Shown here: positions 18,654 to 27,025 of the stretch, piece after piece | How the letters are laid out: the number at the start of each line of letters is the position of its first letter | How positions within the stretch are numbered: the stretch's first letter is position 1 | Source of the DNA: Streptomyces luomodiensis | GTDB lineage: Bacteria; Actinomycetota; Actinomycetes; Streptomycetales; Streptomycetaceae | Direction of reading: 5' to 3' | Length of the DNA stretch: 64,000 nt | NCBI RefSeq assembly: GCF_031679605.1 | Contig: NZ_CP117522.1 | Coordinates: 4,216,001 to 4,280,000, forward strand | Translations under genes and position numbers: made by a program | Notes under the pieces: model-generated | What the model was told of the DNA's origin: nothing | Seen by the model: the letters and a program-made list of their open reading frames with translations, nothing else | The model's database searches: none

Positions 18654-19021
18654 CAGCACCAGGCGAGCAAGAGCCCGAGTCCGCTGGATTAGTGCGACCG
18701 TACGTCATCACCAACGGTCGAGGGCTTCCGGAGAATGACCAGTTCAACCTGATCACACTGGTCACCACGTCCGAACAGAGACAACCCAGTCATCTCGACC
18801 CGGAGAAGCGCAGGCTCCTTGAGCTGTGCTCGGGTGGTTATCTCTCGGTTGCCGAGATCGCGGGTCATATGGGGCTTCCGATCGGCATCGTGAAGGTTCT
18901 GCTGTCCGACCTCTCGGCGGACGGCTACCTCGTCACCCGCGCGCCCGCGCCGCCCGCACAGCTTGTCGATGTTTCGCTCCTTCAGGAGGTGCTGGATGGG
19001 CTCCAGGCCCGTTTCGGATGA
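18650..19021 (+). CDS. cvnC: Conservon DUF742 protein CvnC, with a TTA codon
   Basis: A 123-residue DUF742 protein. The winged-helix-like core is visible as LRPYV-like VRPYVITNGRGLPEN, EKRRLLELCSGGYLSVAEIAGHMGLPIGIVKVLLSDLSADGYL and LLQEVLDGLQARF at the C-terminus. DUF742 proteins accompany CvnB and CvnD and may act as an adaptor. Leu14 is encoded by TTA (18689-18691), the rare codon read by the bldA tRNA, making this protein and, through coupling, the downstream CvnD potential bldA-dependent products. The start ATG overlaps the CvnB stop by four bases. Confidence 0.93.
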   Translation: MTAPGEQEPESAGLVRPYVITNGRGLPENDQFNLITLVTTSEQRQPSHLDPEKRRLLELCSGGYLSVAEIAGHMGLPIGIVKVLLSDLSADGYLVTRAPAPPAQLVDVSLLQEVLDGLQARFG

Positions 19022-19586
19022 CGACGTCTATCTCAACGAAGCGGTGCAGATCGCGGCCAAGATCCTGGTCGTGGGGCATTTCGCGGTGGGAAAGACGACG
19101 TTCATCGGCACCATGTCGGAGATTCCGCCGCTGCGCACCGAGGAGCGGATGACGCAGGCCGGTGCCCATGTCGACGACCTCATGGGCACCCGGGGCAAGA
19201 CCACCACCACGGTGGCCATGGACTTCGGCCGTCTCACGCTGAGCGACAGACTCGTCCTGTACCTCTTCGGCACGCCCGGACAGGAGCGCTTCGTCCAGGT
19301 GTGGGAGGACATGACCCGAGGCGCCCTCGGGGCACTGATCCTCGTCGATCCCGAACGGCTCAAGGAATCCTTCCCGGTGATCGACCTGGTGGAGCACTAC
19401 GGGCTTCCCTACGCGATTTCCGTCAACCACTTCGACGGTACGCCGGTCCGCCCCGACGAGGAATTGCGCGAGGCGCTCGATCTGCTGCCCGATACTCCCA
19501 TCGTCACCTGTGACGCACGTGACGAGAAGTCGTCGGCCAACGCCTTGATGACGCTTGTCCGTTACCTACAGGAACGTACCCGCTAG
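18996..19586 (+). CDS. cvnD: Conservon small GTPase CvnD
   Basis: A 196-residue Ras-like GTPase of the conservon (MglA-related) family. P-loop GHFAVGKTT (27-35); switch II FGTPGQERF (91-99), where Gly replaces the Asp of the usual DTPG; specificity loop NHFD (144-147) in place of NKxD, as is common in this family; and a TCDARD base-contact loop. It is the presumed output of the CvnA-B-C module. The start is ATG 18996-18998, preceded by an excellent AGGAGG (18984-18989), which makes it overlap the 3' end of cvnC by 26 bases. A longer frame from 18963 is unlikely. Confidence 0.93.
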   Translation: MGSRPVSDDDVYLNEAVQIAAKILVVGHFAVGKTTFIGTMSEIPPLRTEERMTQAGAHVDDLMGTRGKTTTTVAMDFGRLTLSDRLVLYLFGTPGQERFVQVWEDMTRGALGALILVDPERLKESFPVIDLVEHYGLPYAISVNHFDGTPVRPDEELREALDLLPDTPIVTCDARDEKSSANALMTLVRYLQERTR

Positions 19587-19595
19587 GAGCACGTC

Positions 19596-20951
19596 ATGAC
19601 CCAATCGGACTTCCCGGCCCCGCCACCGGGTTGCCCAGCCCACCGCGGGGGTGAGCGGGTGCCGCTGCACGGGCCCGAGTTCGCGGCCGACCCGTACGCG
19701 TTCTACGCGCATCTGCGATCGTACGGGCCGATCGCGCCGGTCGAGCTGTCCCCCGGCGTGAACGCCATGCTCGTCACGGACTACTCGGCGGCCCTCCAGG
19801 TGCTCCAGAACCCGGACTCCTTCGCGAAGGACGCCCGTCGTTGGCGGGATTACAACGAGGGCAAAGTGCCGCAGAGCAGTCCGGTTGTGCCCATGCTGGG
19901 ATATCGCCCGAACTGTCTGTTCACCGACGGTGCGGAGCATATGCGACTGCGCCAGGCGGTGACGGAGAGTCTGGCCGGGGTGGACCCGCACTGGCTGAGC
20001 CGCCATGTGGAGCAGGTCGCCTCCTATCTCATCGCCCAATTCAGCGCCCGCGGCACCGTGGATCTGCTGAACGACTACGCCAAGATGCTGCCGCTGCTGG
20101 TCTTCAACGAGCTTCTGGGCTGTCCGCCGGAAATCGGTGACCGACTGGTCTTCGGCACCTCCGGGATTTTCGACGGCGGGGTCGACGCGGAAAAGGCCAA
20201 CGAGGAGCTGACACAGGGCCTCATCGAACTCGTCGCGCTCAAGCGGCGCCAGCCGGGCGACGACGTCACCTCCCGGCTGATGCAGCACAGCGCCAAACTG
20301 AGCGACGAGGAGATGGTTCATCAGCTCGTCATGCTCATCTCGGCGGGTACGGAACCGCAGCGGAACCTCATCGCCAACGGGCTCTACCTACTGCTGTCCG
20401 ACGAGCGGTATTCGGGCGGTGGGCTGCTGGTCGAGGACGCCATCGACGACGCCCTGTGGAACCAGGCGCCGATGGCCAACTATGCCCCGCACTATCCGGT
20501 GCAGGACATGGAATTCGGCAACGCGCACCTCGACGCCGGCGATCTGGTTCTCATCAGCTTCGCGGCGGCAAATACCGATCCGAAACTCTCCTCGTCCCGC
20601 CAGGTCCTGAGCAAGCGGGCCCATCTCGCGTGGAGCGCGGGACCGCACGCCTGCCCGGCCAAGGACTCCGGTCAGCTCATCGCGGTGACGGCCATCGAGA
20701 AGCTGCTCAACCAGCTCCCCGACATCGAGCTGGCGGTGCCGGTGGACAGCCTGACCTGGCGTCCGGGCCCGTTCCACCGAGCGCTTGCCGCGCTGCCCGC
20801 CCGTTTCGCCCCGGTGCAGCCCCGGCGGACCGCCGCGGCCCCGCCCGGACCGCGGCAGACTCCTCCTTCGGTCACCCCGCAGAGCCGGTCCCACGGAAAG
20901 CCGGAGAAGAGCGGCTGGTGGAGCTCCTTCCTGTCATGGTGGAGGGTGTGA
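19596..20951 (+). CDS. cvnE: Conservon cytochrome P450 lacking ExxR (CYP157-like)
   Basis: A 451-residue P450 lying 9 bp after CvnD with its own AGGAG site. The haem loop is present but altered (LAWSAGPHACPAKDSG; axial Cys353, with Trp346 for the usual Phe and Ala355 for the usual Gly). In the K-helix, where nearly all P450s have ExxR, the sequence reads DDALW (284-288), so Arg is replaced by Trp and Glu by Asp. This is the signature of the CYP157 family, typically found in conservons and known to lack ExxR. The I-helix has ISAGTEPQRNLIANG. A Pro/Arg-rich ~50-residue C-terminal tail ends in a Trp-rich GWWSSFLSWWRV that might associate with membrane or a partner. Confidence 0.9.
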   Translation: MTQSDFPAPPPGCPAHRGGERVPLHGPEFAADPYAFYAHLRSYGPIAPVELSPGVNAMLVTDYSAALQVLQNPDSFAKDARRWRDYNEGKVPQSSPVVPMLGYRPNCLFTDGAEHMRLRQAVTESLAGVDPHWLSRHVEQVASYLIAQFSARGTVDLLNDYAKMLPLLVFNELLGCPPEIGDRLVFGTSGIFDGGVDAEKANEELTQGLIELVALKRRQPGDDVTSRLMQHSAKLSDEEMVHQLVMLISAGTEPQRNLIANGLYLLLSDERYSGGGLLVEDAIDDALWNQAPMANYAPHYPVQDMEFGNAHLDAGDLVLISFAAANTDPKLSSSRQVLSKRAHLAWSAGPHACPAKDSGQLIAVTAIEKLLNQLPDIELAVPVDSLTWRPGPFHRALAALPARFAPVQPRRTAAAPPGPRQTPPSVTPQSRSHGKPEKSGWWSSFLSWWRV

Positions 20952-20974
20952 CGTTGTCCACAATTCGAACTTAT

Positions 20975-21061
20975 TTCACTGTGAATGAACGTTCAATCGC
21001 AGGGGTAGAACCAACCGCGGATTCGCGTGATCCATACATCACTCTCGGTAATACACGCGAA
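20975..21061 (+). promoter_or_regulatory. Palindrome cluster between the two conservon P450 genes
   Basis: The 155-bp gap between the P450 genes is unusually A+T-rich and holds two adjoining perfect palindromes, TTCACTGTGAA (20975-20985) and TGAACGTTCA (20986-20995), then an 8-bp inverted repeat TTCGCGTG/CACGCGAA (21022-21029 and 21054-21061) that could form a stem-loop. The second P450 may therefore have its own regulated promoter or a processing site, not only read-through. Confidence 0.4.
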
Positions 21062-21106
21062 ATAAGATAAAGCGGTCCGGGGTGTTGTGGACTTGAAGGA
21101 GTCATT

Positions 21107-22363
21107 GTGGGATTTGTCGCTGCCGACACCACTGTCGACCGACGTTCCGTGGTTTCACTCATGTCCCGTCTGCGCTCATCGCGAGGACAGTCGAACCCCT
21201 ACTCCATCTATACGAAACTCAGGGCGATGGGAGATGTCGTACCCGCGCCCTGGGGCGGTTATCTACTTCTCTCACATGAGCTCTGCGACCATGTGCTGCG
21301 CAGTAGGAAATGGGCCACCTTCGACGCCGAATGGCGGGCGCGACAAGGTGGCGGAACCCGCTGGGACGCGCCTGCCTCAATCATGCTCAGCCAATCTCTT
21401 CAGGGACTGAATCCGCCGGTGCACACCATGCAGCGGCGGACCCTGGGGAATGTATTCGACAATGCCACCCTTGGCGCTCTGCGGGGCCCGGTCACGCGCA
21501 TCGCCGAGACACTGCTGGACCGACTGGCGGAGCAGCTGCGCACCGCCAAGGAAGCAGATTTCGCTACCACGGTCGGCGAGGAAATGCCAGCGGCGACAAT
21601 CAGCCACTGGCTGCGTCTCCCGGAATCCGATCACGACCTCCTCAAGGCACTGACCCACGGTCAGGGCCTCGCCCAGGAACTCCTGCCCTCCAAAAGCCAG
21701 CTCGCCCAGGCGAACGAGGCCGCCGAGGGCCTGCGCACGTACTTCACCCCGCTCATCTCGGAGCGCCGACGGACCCCCGGGGACGATGTCCTGTCCCGCT
21801 GGATCCGCGTCTGGGACGAGATCGAGCCGGACCGCGCCGTCGCCGATGAGATCCTCTTCCACCTGGTGATGTTCATCGTCATCGCCTCGTTGGAGACCAC
21901 CTCGACCCTGCTCTCCAACATGGTGTGGGTGCTCGATCAGCACCCCGCGGTCCTGTCCTGGCTGCGGTCCCACCCGGAGCAGGTGCCGCGGGCCGTCGAG
22001 GAAGTGCTCCGCTACGACCCGCCGATACATCTGACCACCCGCGTCGCCACCGAGGACACCGTTCTCGGCGGCTTTCACATATCGAGGGACGAGGTGGTGC
22101 ACGTGATGCTCGCGGCCGCCAACCACGACCCGGCCCACCACCCCTCCCCCGAGACGTTCGACATCCAGCGCACCGAAAGTCATCTCGCTTTCGGCGGTGG
22201 AATCCATTACTGCATCGGAGCGGCCCTGGCCCGTTTGGAGGCCACGGTTCTGCTGACGTCCCTCATCAGGCGTTTTCCAACCCTTCGGGTCAGCGTTCCG
22301 CCGGTATGGGAGCCGCGGGTCGCCTTCCGGCGGCTCACCGCGCTGTACGTGACCGAGCGCTGA
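21107..22363 (+). CDS. Second conservon-associated cytochrome P450 (canonical)
   Basis: A 418-residue soluble P450 with all standard motifs: I-helix VIASLETTSTLLSNMV (261-265 region), K-helix EEVLR (ExxR at 299-302) and haem loop AFGGGIHYCIGAALARLE with axial Cys369. The GTG start 21107-21109 is preceded by AGGAG at five bases. Its position just after the ExxR-less P450 reproduces the known pairing of a CYP157-type and a canonical P450 in conservons, suggesting the two work together or as a partner complex. Substrate unknown. It is followed after 24 bp by an enoyl-CoA hydratase/isomerase gene, probably in the same transcript. Confidence 0.9.
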   Translation: MGFVAADTTVDRRSVVSLMSRLRSSRGQSNPYSIYTKLRAMGDVVPAPWGGYLLLSHELCDHVLRSRKWATFDAEWRARQGGGTRWDAPASIMLSQSLQGLNPPVHTMQRRTLGNVFDNATLGALRGPVTRIAETLLDRLAEQLRTAKEADFATTVGEEMPAATISHWLRLPESDHDLLKALTHGQGLAQELLPSKSQLAQANEAAEGLRTYFTPLISERRRTPGDDVLSRWIRVWDEIEPDRAVADEILFHLVMFIVIASLETTSTLLSNMVWVLDQHPAVLSWLRSHPEQVPRAVEEVLRYDPPIHLTTRVATEDTVLGGFHISRDEVVHVMLAAANHDPAHHPSPETFDIQRTESHLAFGGGIHYCIGAALARLEATVLLTSLIRRFPTLRVSVPPVWEPRVAFRRLTALYVTER

Positions 22364-22387
22364 AAGGCGCCGAGGGAGAGAACGAAC

Positions 22388-23143
22388 ATGGCGAGGGACT
22401 TCAAAACTCTGCACGTTTCCGGCGACGGACCGGAACTGCACGTGGAACTCAACAGTCCGGAAACCGGCAACGCCATCAGCGAGGAAATCCTCGACGATCT
22501 CCTTGCGGTGCTGGAGGAAGTACACGATCGGCCGGACATCCGCGTGGTCGTGCTCTCCGGTGCCGGGCCCGATTTCTGCCTGGGCGGAGACCGCGGGGAA
22601 TTCACCGGACAGCTCGCCGAGGACCCCACCGGATCGGGTCTGCGGACCATAGGCGGCAAGGCACACAGAGTACTCGACGCGCTCGCCACCACCACCGCCG
22701 TCACCATCGCCCGGCTGCACGGACAGGTCATGGGTGCGGGTCTGGCCCTCGCCCTCTTCTGCGATCTGCGCATCGGCGCGTCCGACAGCCGTTTCCGACT
22801 GCCCGAACTCGCCCTGGGCCTGCCTGCCGCCTGGGGCGGTTCGCTGCCGCGGCTGCTGCACGAGGCGGGCGCCGCCCGGATCCGGGAACTGATTCTGACC
22901 GGGAACAGCTTCGACGCCGTCCGTGCCGAGCAGCTGTCCATCCTCCACCGGGTCGTTCCCGAGGCCGGGCTGGACGACGCGATCGCAGAGTGGTCCCGAC
23001 CCGTGATACGGCGCTCCGCCACCGCCCTGCGCGCCACCAAGGCGCTGCTGAACTCCTACTCGGCCGCCTCCCGGCTCGGCGACACGACCCTGCTGGACGC
23101 CGAGTTGCTGACGGCCGTGGTCGCGGCCGGTCGTCGGCAGTAA
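22388..23143 (+). CDS. Enoyl-CoA hydratase/isomerase family protein
   Basis: A 251-residue crotonase-fold protein. Oxyanion-hole region AGPDFCLGGDRGEF, the second hole in ARLHGQVMGAGLALALFCDLRIGA, and the catalytic segment LPELALGLPAAWGGSLPRLL are visible. The catalytic glutamate position of hydratases (usually PE followed by GxxP) reads RLPELALGLP, so acid-base residues may be arranged as in isomerases or other crotonases, and the exact reaction cannot be assigned. The gene follows the second P450 by 24 bp with GGGAGAG upstream, as if it were the last gene of the conservon operon. It ends convergently 28 bp from the DUF6479 gene. Confidence 0.85.
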   Translation: MARDFKTLHVSGDGPELHVELNSPETGNAISEEILDDLLAVLEEVHDRPDIRVVVLSGAGPDFCLGGDRGEFTGQLAEDPTGSGLRTIGGKAHRVLDALATTTAVTIARLHGQVMGAGLALALFCDLRIGASDSRFRLPELALGLPAAWGGSLPRLLHEAGAARIRELILTGNSFDAVRAEQLSILHRVVPEAGLDDAIAEWSRPVIRRSATALRATKALLNSYSAASRLGDTTLLDAELLTAVVAAGRRQ

Positions 23144-23171
23144 GGGTTCCCCCGCTGATCATGCCCCGCGC

Positions 23172-23591
23172 TCAGCCGTTGCCGAACGAGCCGCTGCTGC
23201 CCTCGGTCCAGGTCGGCCGGCCCTCGCTGCCGCCCTTGCCGGAGTCCCTGGTCCCGGAGCCGCCCAGCTGGTACGGGAGCCGACGGCCGGCGTCCCGGTC
23301 CAGCTCATCCGGCTCGCGGTTCTGGGTGACGTAGCCGACCCGGTCCTCCTCGTCCTGGTGCCCCGGGCCATGGCCCGCCGCCCGCGCCTCGTGATCGGCC
23401 TCCTGGGCCTTCTGCCAGGCACCGGCGCGGCGCTGCGGTCGCTGCGGCGGGACCGGTTCGCGGGCCCGTAGCCGTATCCCCCACCACACGGCCCCGAAGC
23501 ACAGGATGACGACCACCAGGCCGACGACGAACGGACCCGTCCCGACCAGCAGGTCCCGGGTCACGGCGAGATCCTCGGTGTACGTATCCAT
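23172..23591 (-). CDS. DUF6479-type small membrane protein
   Basis: A 139-residue bitopic protein. One transmembrane helix (LVGTGPFVVGLVVVILCFGAVWWGI, about 16-39) follows a short extracellular N-terminus. The cytoplasmic part is basic (RLRAREPVPPQRPQRRAGAW) and then polar, with Glu/Asp/Gly/Ser-rich sequence ending SSGSFGNG. This is the pattern of the Streptomyces DUF6479 family, whose function is unknown. A single-gene unit, convergent with the enoyl-CoA hydratase. Confidence 0.78.
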   Translation of the reverse strand: MDTYTEDLAVTRDLLVGTGPFVVGLVVVILCFGAVWWGIRLRAREPVPPQRPQRRAGAWQKAQEADHEARAAGHGPGHQDEEDRVGYVTQNREPDELDRDAGRRLPYQLGGSGTRDSGKGGSEGRPTWTEGSSGSFGNG

Positions 23592-23660
23592 GACGGCCGG
23601 GTACCCGGACCCGCCCGGATATCACTCCGGCCCCGCGCACGTCACATCACGCCCCGCGCC

Positions 23661-24665
23661 TCACTCCGTCGCGGAGCCCTCCGCCGCCCGTATCGCGTCC
23701 CGGTAGGTGCGGGCCGCCGCGCGCAGCGCCGCCTCCGGGTCCACGCCGTCCGCCTCGGCGCGCACCGCGAGCGCCAGCAGCTCGTAGCCGATGCCCGCGC
23801 CGCCCGGCAGGGCCACGTCGAGCCCGGCCGTCCGGGCGCGGGAGGCGAGCTTGGCGGTCAGCGCGAGCGCGGGCTGACCGAGCGGCACCCCTTCGGTGAC
23901 CGAGGCGCGCTGCTTCTCGACCGCCTTGGTACGCAGCCAGTGCCGCTTGACGTCCTCGGGGGTCTCCGCGGACTCGTCGCCGAAAATGTGCGGATGGCGG
24001 TGGATCAGCTTGTCCACGATGCCGCCCGCCACATCGTCGATCGAGAACGGGTGCTCGGGGTCGTCCTGGGCGATCCGGGCGTGGAAGACGACCTGGAGCA
24101 GCACATCGCCGAGCTCTTCGAGCAGCGCCTCACGGTCGCCCTCCTCGATGGCCTCGACGAGTTCGTACGCCTCCTCGATGCCGTACTTGACCAGCTCCTC
24201 GTTGGTCCGGGTGCCGCTCCACGGGCACTCGGCCCGGATCCGGTCCATGACCTGCACCAGATCGAGCAGCCGCGCGCCCGGCAGATCGTAGGAACCGGGC
24301 AGCAGCTCCAGGTCCGGCATCGCCTCCCGGCCCGAGCCGGCCAGCCGCGCCAGTCCGTCGGTCAGCTCGGACTCGCCCTCGGCGGAGGTGATCACCACGG
24401 CCGTACGGCCGCCCTCGGCCAGGCAGTAGTCGACCAGTTCGCGGGCGGCCGGGGAGCCCGGCGCCACCTCGACGCCCGCCTCCCGCAGATACGGCAGCTG
24501 CGGGTGGTCCGGATCGCCGGACAGCACCCGGTCGGCGCCGCGCAGCGCCTGCCAGGCGGCCCAGGACAGCAGCCCCGGTGCCACCCGGTGGCTGGTGGTG
24601 AGGAGGATGATGCGCCCGGTGGTGGCGGCGTCGGCGGCGGGGACGGACGAGTCGGCTGCGGTCAC
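23661..24665 (-). CDS. mazG: MazG-type nucleoside triphosphate pyrophosphohydrolase
   Basis: A 334-residue NTP pyrophosphatase that removes non-canonical or excess (d)NTPs to monophosphates. The N-terminal ~130 residues form an actinobacterial extension with a Rossmann-like pattern (IILLTTSHRVAPGLLSWAAW). The MazG domain follows: LLDLVQVMDRIRAECPW, the metal-binding EExxE helices EEAYELVEAIEEGDREALLEELGDVLLQV, then EHPFSIDDVAGGIVDKLIHRHPHIFGD and the C-terminal KLASRARTAGLDVA. The start is GTG 24663-24665. The SurA-like lipoprotein gene ends 15 bp upstream on the same strand, so the two are likely co-transcribed. Confidence 0.92.
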   Translation of the reverse strand: MTAADSSVPAADAATTGRIILLTTSHRVAPGLLSWAAWQALRGADRVLSGDPDHPQLPYLREAGVEVAPGSPAARELVDYCLAEGGRTAVVITSAEGESELTDGLARLAGSGREAMPDLELLPGSYDLPGARLLDLVQVMDRIRAECPWSGTRTNEELVKYGIEEAYELVEAIEEGDREALLEELGDVLLQVVFHARIAQDDPEHPFSIDDVAGGIVDKLIHRHPHIFGDESAETPEDVKRHWLRTKAVEKQRASVTEGVPLGQPALALTAKLASRARTAGLDVALPGGAGIGYELLALAVRAEADGVDPEAALRAAARTYRDAIRAAEGSATE

Positions 24666-24679
24666 CCTTGCAACGTAAC

Positions 24680-25297
24680 TTACGCCTGCTCCGGGGTGTC
24701 GCCGGAGGTGCGCAGCCAGGCCTCCTTGGCGAGGACGGCGGTGCCCTGGGTGTTGTCCCACTTTCCGTAGCGGGGGTTCACGCGGATGTCGAGGGCCTTG
24801 GAGGTGCGGGTGAACACCTCGTTGACCTTGGCGGTGCCGAGCTTGCGCAGCAGGGCGTTGCGCGTGAGGTCCATCCGGACGGCCTCGTCGATCTGGCCGG
24901 GGGCGATGCCCTGCTGGAGGTACAGGGCGCGCAGGGCGGCGGCCCCGCCGCTCTGCGCCTCGGCGGCGGCGCGGGCGCGCTGCACCTCACGGCGGGTGGG
25001 GTTGATCCCGTTGTCCTCGCCGGCCCGCTCGATCACCCGGAACTGGATCATCCGGATCAGTGTGTCCTGGCTCAGCCGGCCGCTGCCCGCGATCGTCTGA
25101 GCCGCCCTCGGGTCGTTCCGCTGCGCCTCCCGGACGTCCTTGACCTGCGCCTGGAGCTCGGACACGGTGATCCGGCCGCCGTCCAGGACGGCCGCGGCGC
25201 CCGGCCGCGGGGCGTCGCCGCACGCGGTGAGCACGGGGGCGGAGAGGAGGAGGGCGGACGCGGCGGAGACGGTGAGCGCAGTACGGCGGCGGATCAT
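24680..25297 (-). CDS. SurA N-terminal-domain lipoprotein
   Basis: A 205-residue exported lipoprotein. The signal peptide ends in a lipobox (LTAC, Cys26) followed by GDAPRPGAAAVLDGGRITVSELQAQVKDV, which is the start of the SurA/PrsA-type chaperone domain. The remainder is helical with many Arg/Gln residues (TRREVQRARAAAEAQ). No peptidyl-prolyl isomerase domain is present. Such proteins probably help fold exported proteins at the outer face of the membrane. The start is ATG 25295-25297 behind GGGAGG; the longer open frame upstream lacks signal-peptide character. It precedes mazG by only 15 bp, a pairing conserved in Streptomyces. Confidence 0.88.
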   Translation of the reverse strand: MIRRRTALTVSAASALLLSAPVLTACGDAPRPGAAAVLDGGRITVSELQAQVKDVREAQRNDPRAAQTIAGSGRLSQDTLIRMIQFRVIERAGEDNGINPTRREVQRARAAAEAQSGGAAALRALYLQQGIAPGQIDEAVRMDLTRNALLRKLGTAKVNEVFTRTSKALDIRVNPRYGKWDNTQGTAVLAKEAWLRTSGDTPEQA

Positions 25298-25456
25298 TGA
25301 GCCTCCCGGCAGAGATCGTGCGGCGCGACAAACGATCTGGCGTTGATCGATGGTATGGAGTCGGCGCGGCCTAGGCCACTGCTTGGACAACGATTCACCG
25401 CGGTCTTGGTCAGCCGCCGCCCGCCGTCCGCCGCCCGGATCGGCCCCCGGCCCGCC

Positions 25457-27025
25457 TCAGCCGCGCACCTGGCCCAGCCACTCCAGCGTCCGCCGGACCT
25501 CCTCGGGGAAGGGGTGGTGCGGTCCGTGCAGCCGCTCCGCGTCATGCAGGAGGCGGACGAGGGTGTCATGGGCCGCCGGGCGGTCGCCCAAGGACAGCAG
25601 CAGATGGCCGATGCGGCGGCGGACGTCCAGGGGCTGGGCGGGGTCGGCGGCGGCGTACTGCTCGAAGTAGGGCAGCAGACCGCGGTATTCATGGAGCGCG
25701 GCGGCCGATTCGCCCAGCTGCTCCAGGCACTGGGCGGCCTCGTAGCGGAACTGCAGCGACTGGCGCGGGGCCTGCGGTCCCGCCTCGGCGGCGTACTCCT
25801 CGGCCAGCCGGCGCAGTTCGGGCAAGGCGCGGCGGTACTGCCCGTCGTCCATCAGCGTCGCGGCGTACTGCCTGCGCAACGACCGTACGACGGCGGAGCG
25901 CTCGCCGTGCTCGGCGGCGGCGGCCGGGAGGACGGCCCCGAGGATGTCCACGGCCTGGGTGATCCGGCCCTGGTCGAGCAGGCGCTTGACCTCCTCCACG
26001 GCCGCGGCGAGATCCGGCCGCCCGGCCGCGTCCGCGGGACGCGGCGGCGGTACGGGGACGGCGGAGGCGAACCCGGGGCGCTCCGGGCGGTCCGGCCAGG
26101 GCGCGTGCGGGCGCGCGAAGGGGCGCGTGGGGTCCATCGGCCCGGTGGCCGGGCCGGTGCCGTGGTCCGGCCGGGGCAGCAGCGGTGCCAGCGCCCGGTA
26201 GACCTCCTGGGCATCGGCGGGCCGGGCCTGCGGGTCCTTGGCGAGCAGCCGCAGCACCAGCGTCTCCAGCGCCTCTGGCACCTCGGGGCGGATCCGCCGC
26301 ACCGGGACCGGGGGCTCGTAGAGATGGCGGTGGAGGACGCCGAGGGCGGTGGAACCGGAGAAGGGCACGCTGCCGACGAGGAGTTCATGCAGCAGCACGC
26401 CCAGCGCGTACAGATCGGTGTACGGACCGACGGTGCCGCCCATGGCCTGTTCGGGCGCCATATAGGCGGGGCTGCCGATGGGCGACCCGGTGTGGGTGAG
26501 ACGGGTGGTGTCGGCGTCCAGGACGGCGGCGACGCCGAGGTCGAGGACGGTCACCGCGCCATCGGGGCGGACCATCACGTTCCGCGGTTTGAGGTCGCGG
26601 TGGACGATCGGCACCGCGTGCACGGCGGAGAGCACCGCGCACAGCTGGGCGGCGACGCAGACCGCCCAGGGCCACGGGTAGGGGTCGTGCTCGGCAAGGT
26701 GGTCGGCGAGATCGGCGCCCTCGACATGGCTCATGACGAGGTAGAGGTCCTCATCGTCACTGCCCGCGTCGTGCACGGTGACCAGACCGCGGTGGTCGAC
26801 CTGCGCGGTGACGCGGCACTCCCGGACGAAGCGGCGGCGCAACTCGTCCACGGCGTCCGCCCCGCCGCCGTCGGAACCGGGGCCCGCCATCCGGTCGGCG
26901 CGCAGCAGCTTGACGGCGACCCGGCGGTCCAGTCTGCGGTCGTACGCGGTCCACACCTGGCCCATACCGCCCTGGCCGAGGAGGGTGGCCAGCTCATAGC
27001 GGTCGGCGATGACGCGTCCGTTCAA
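25457..27025 (-). CDS. Serine/threonine protein kinase with TPR-like C-terminus
   Basis: A 522-residue soluble Hanks-type kinase. Glycine loop GQGGMGQVW (17-25), ATP-binding Lys39 in VAVKLL, catalytic loop HRDLKPRN (142-149), metal-binding DLG (162-164, in place of DFG, a common variant) and APE (190-192) are present. After ~280 a Pro-rich linker leads to a helical region of about 190 residues with TPR-like repeats (LRRQYAATLMDDGQYRRALPELRRLAEEYAAEAG, FRYEAAQCLEQLGESAAALHEYRG). No transmembrane helix or PASTA domain is present. Its ATG start overlaps the stop of the membrane-protein gene upstream (27022-27025), so the two are coupled. The target is unknown. Confidence 0.92.
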   Translation of the reverse strand: MNGRVIADRYELATLLGQGGMGQVWTAYDRRLDRRVAVKLLRADRMAGPGSDGGGADAVDELRRRFVRECRVTAQVDHRGLVTVHDAGSDDEDLYLVMSHVEGADLADHLAEHDPYPWPWAVCVAAQLCAVLSAVHAVPIVHRDLKPRNVMVRPDGAVTVLDLGVAAVLDADTTRLTHTGSPIGSPAYMAPEQAMGGTVGPYTDLYALGVLLHELLVGSVPFSGSTALGVLHRHLYEPPVPVRRIRPEVPEALETLVLRLLAKDPQARPADAQEVYRALAPLLPRPDHGTGPATGPMDPTRPFARPHAPWPDRPERPGFASAVPVPPPRPADAAGRPDLAAAVEEVKRLLDQGRITQAVDILGAVLPAAAAEHGERSAVVRSLRRQYAATLMDDGQYRRALPELRRLAEEYAAEAGPQAPRQSLQFRYEAAQCLEQLGESAAALHEYRGLLPYFEQYAAADPAQPLDVRRRIGHLLLSLGDRPAAHDTLVRLLHDAERLHGPHHPFPEEVRRTLEWLGQVRG

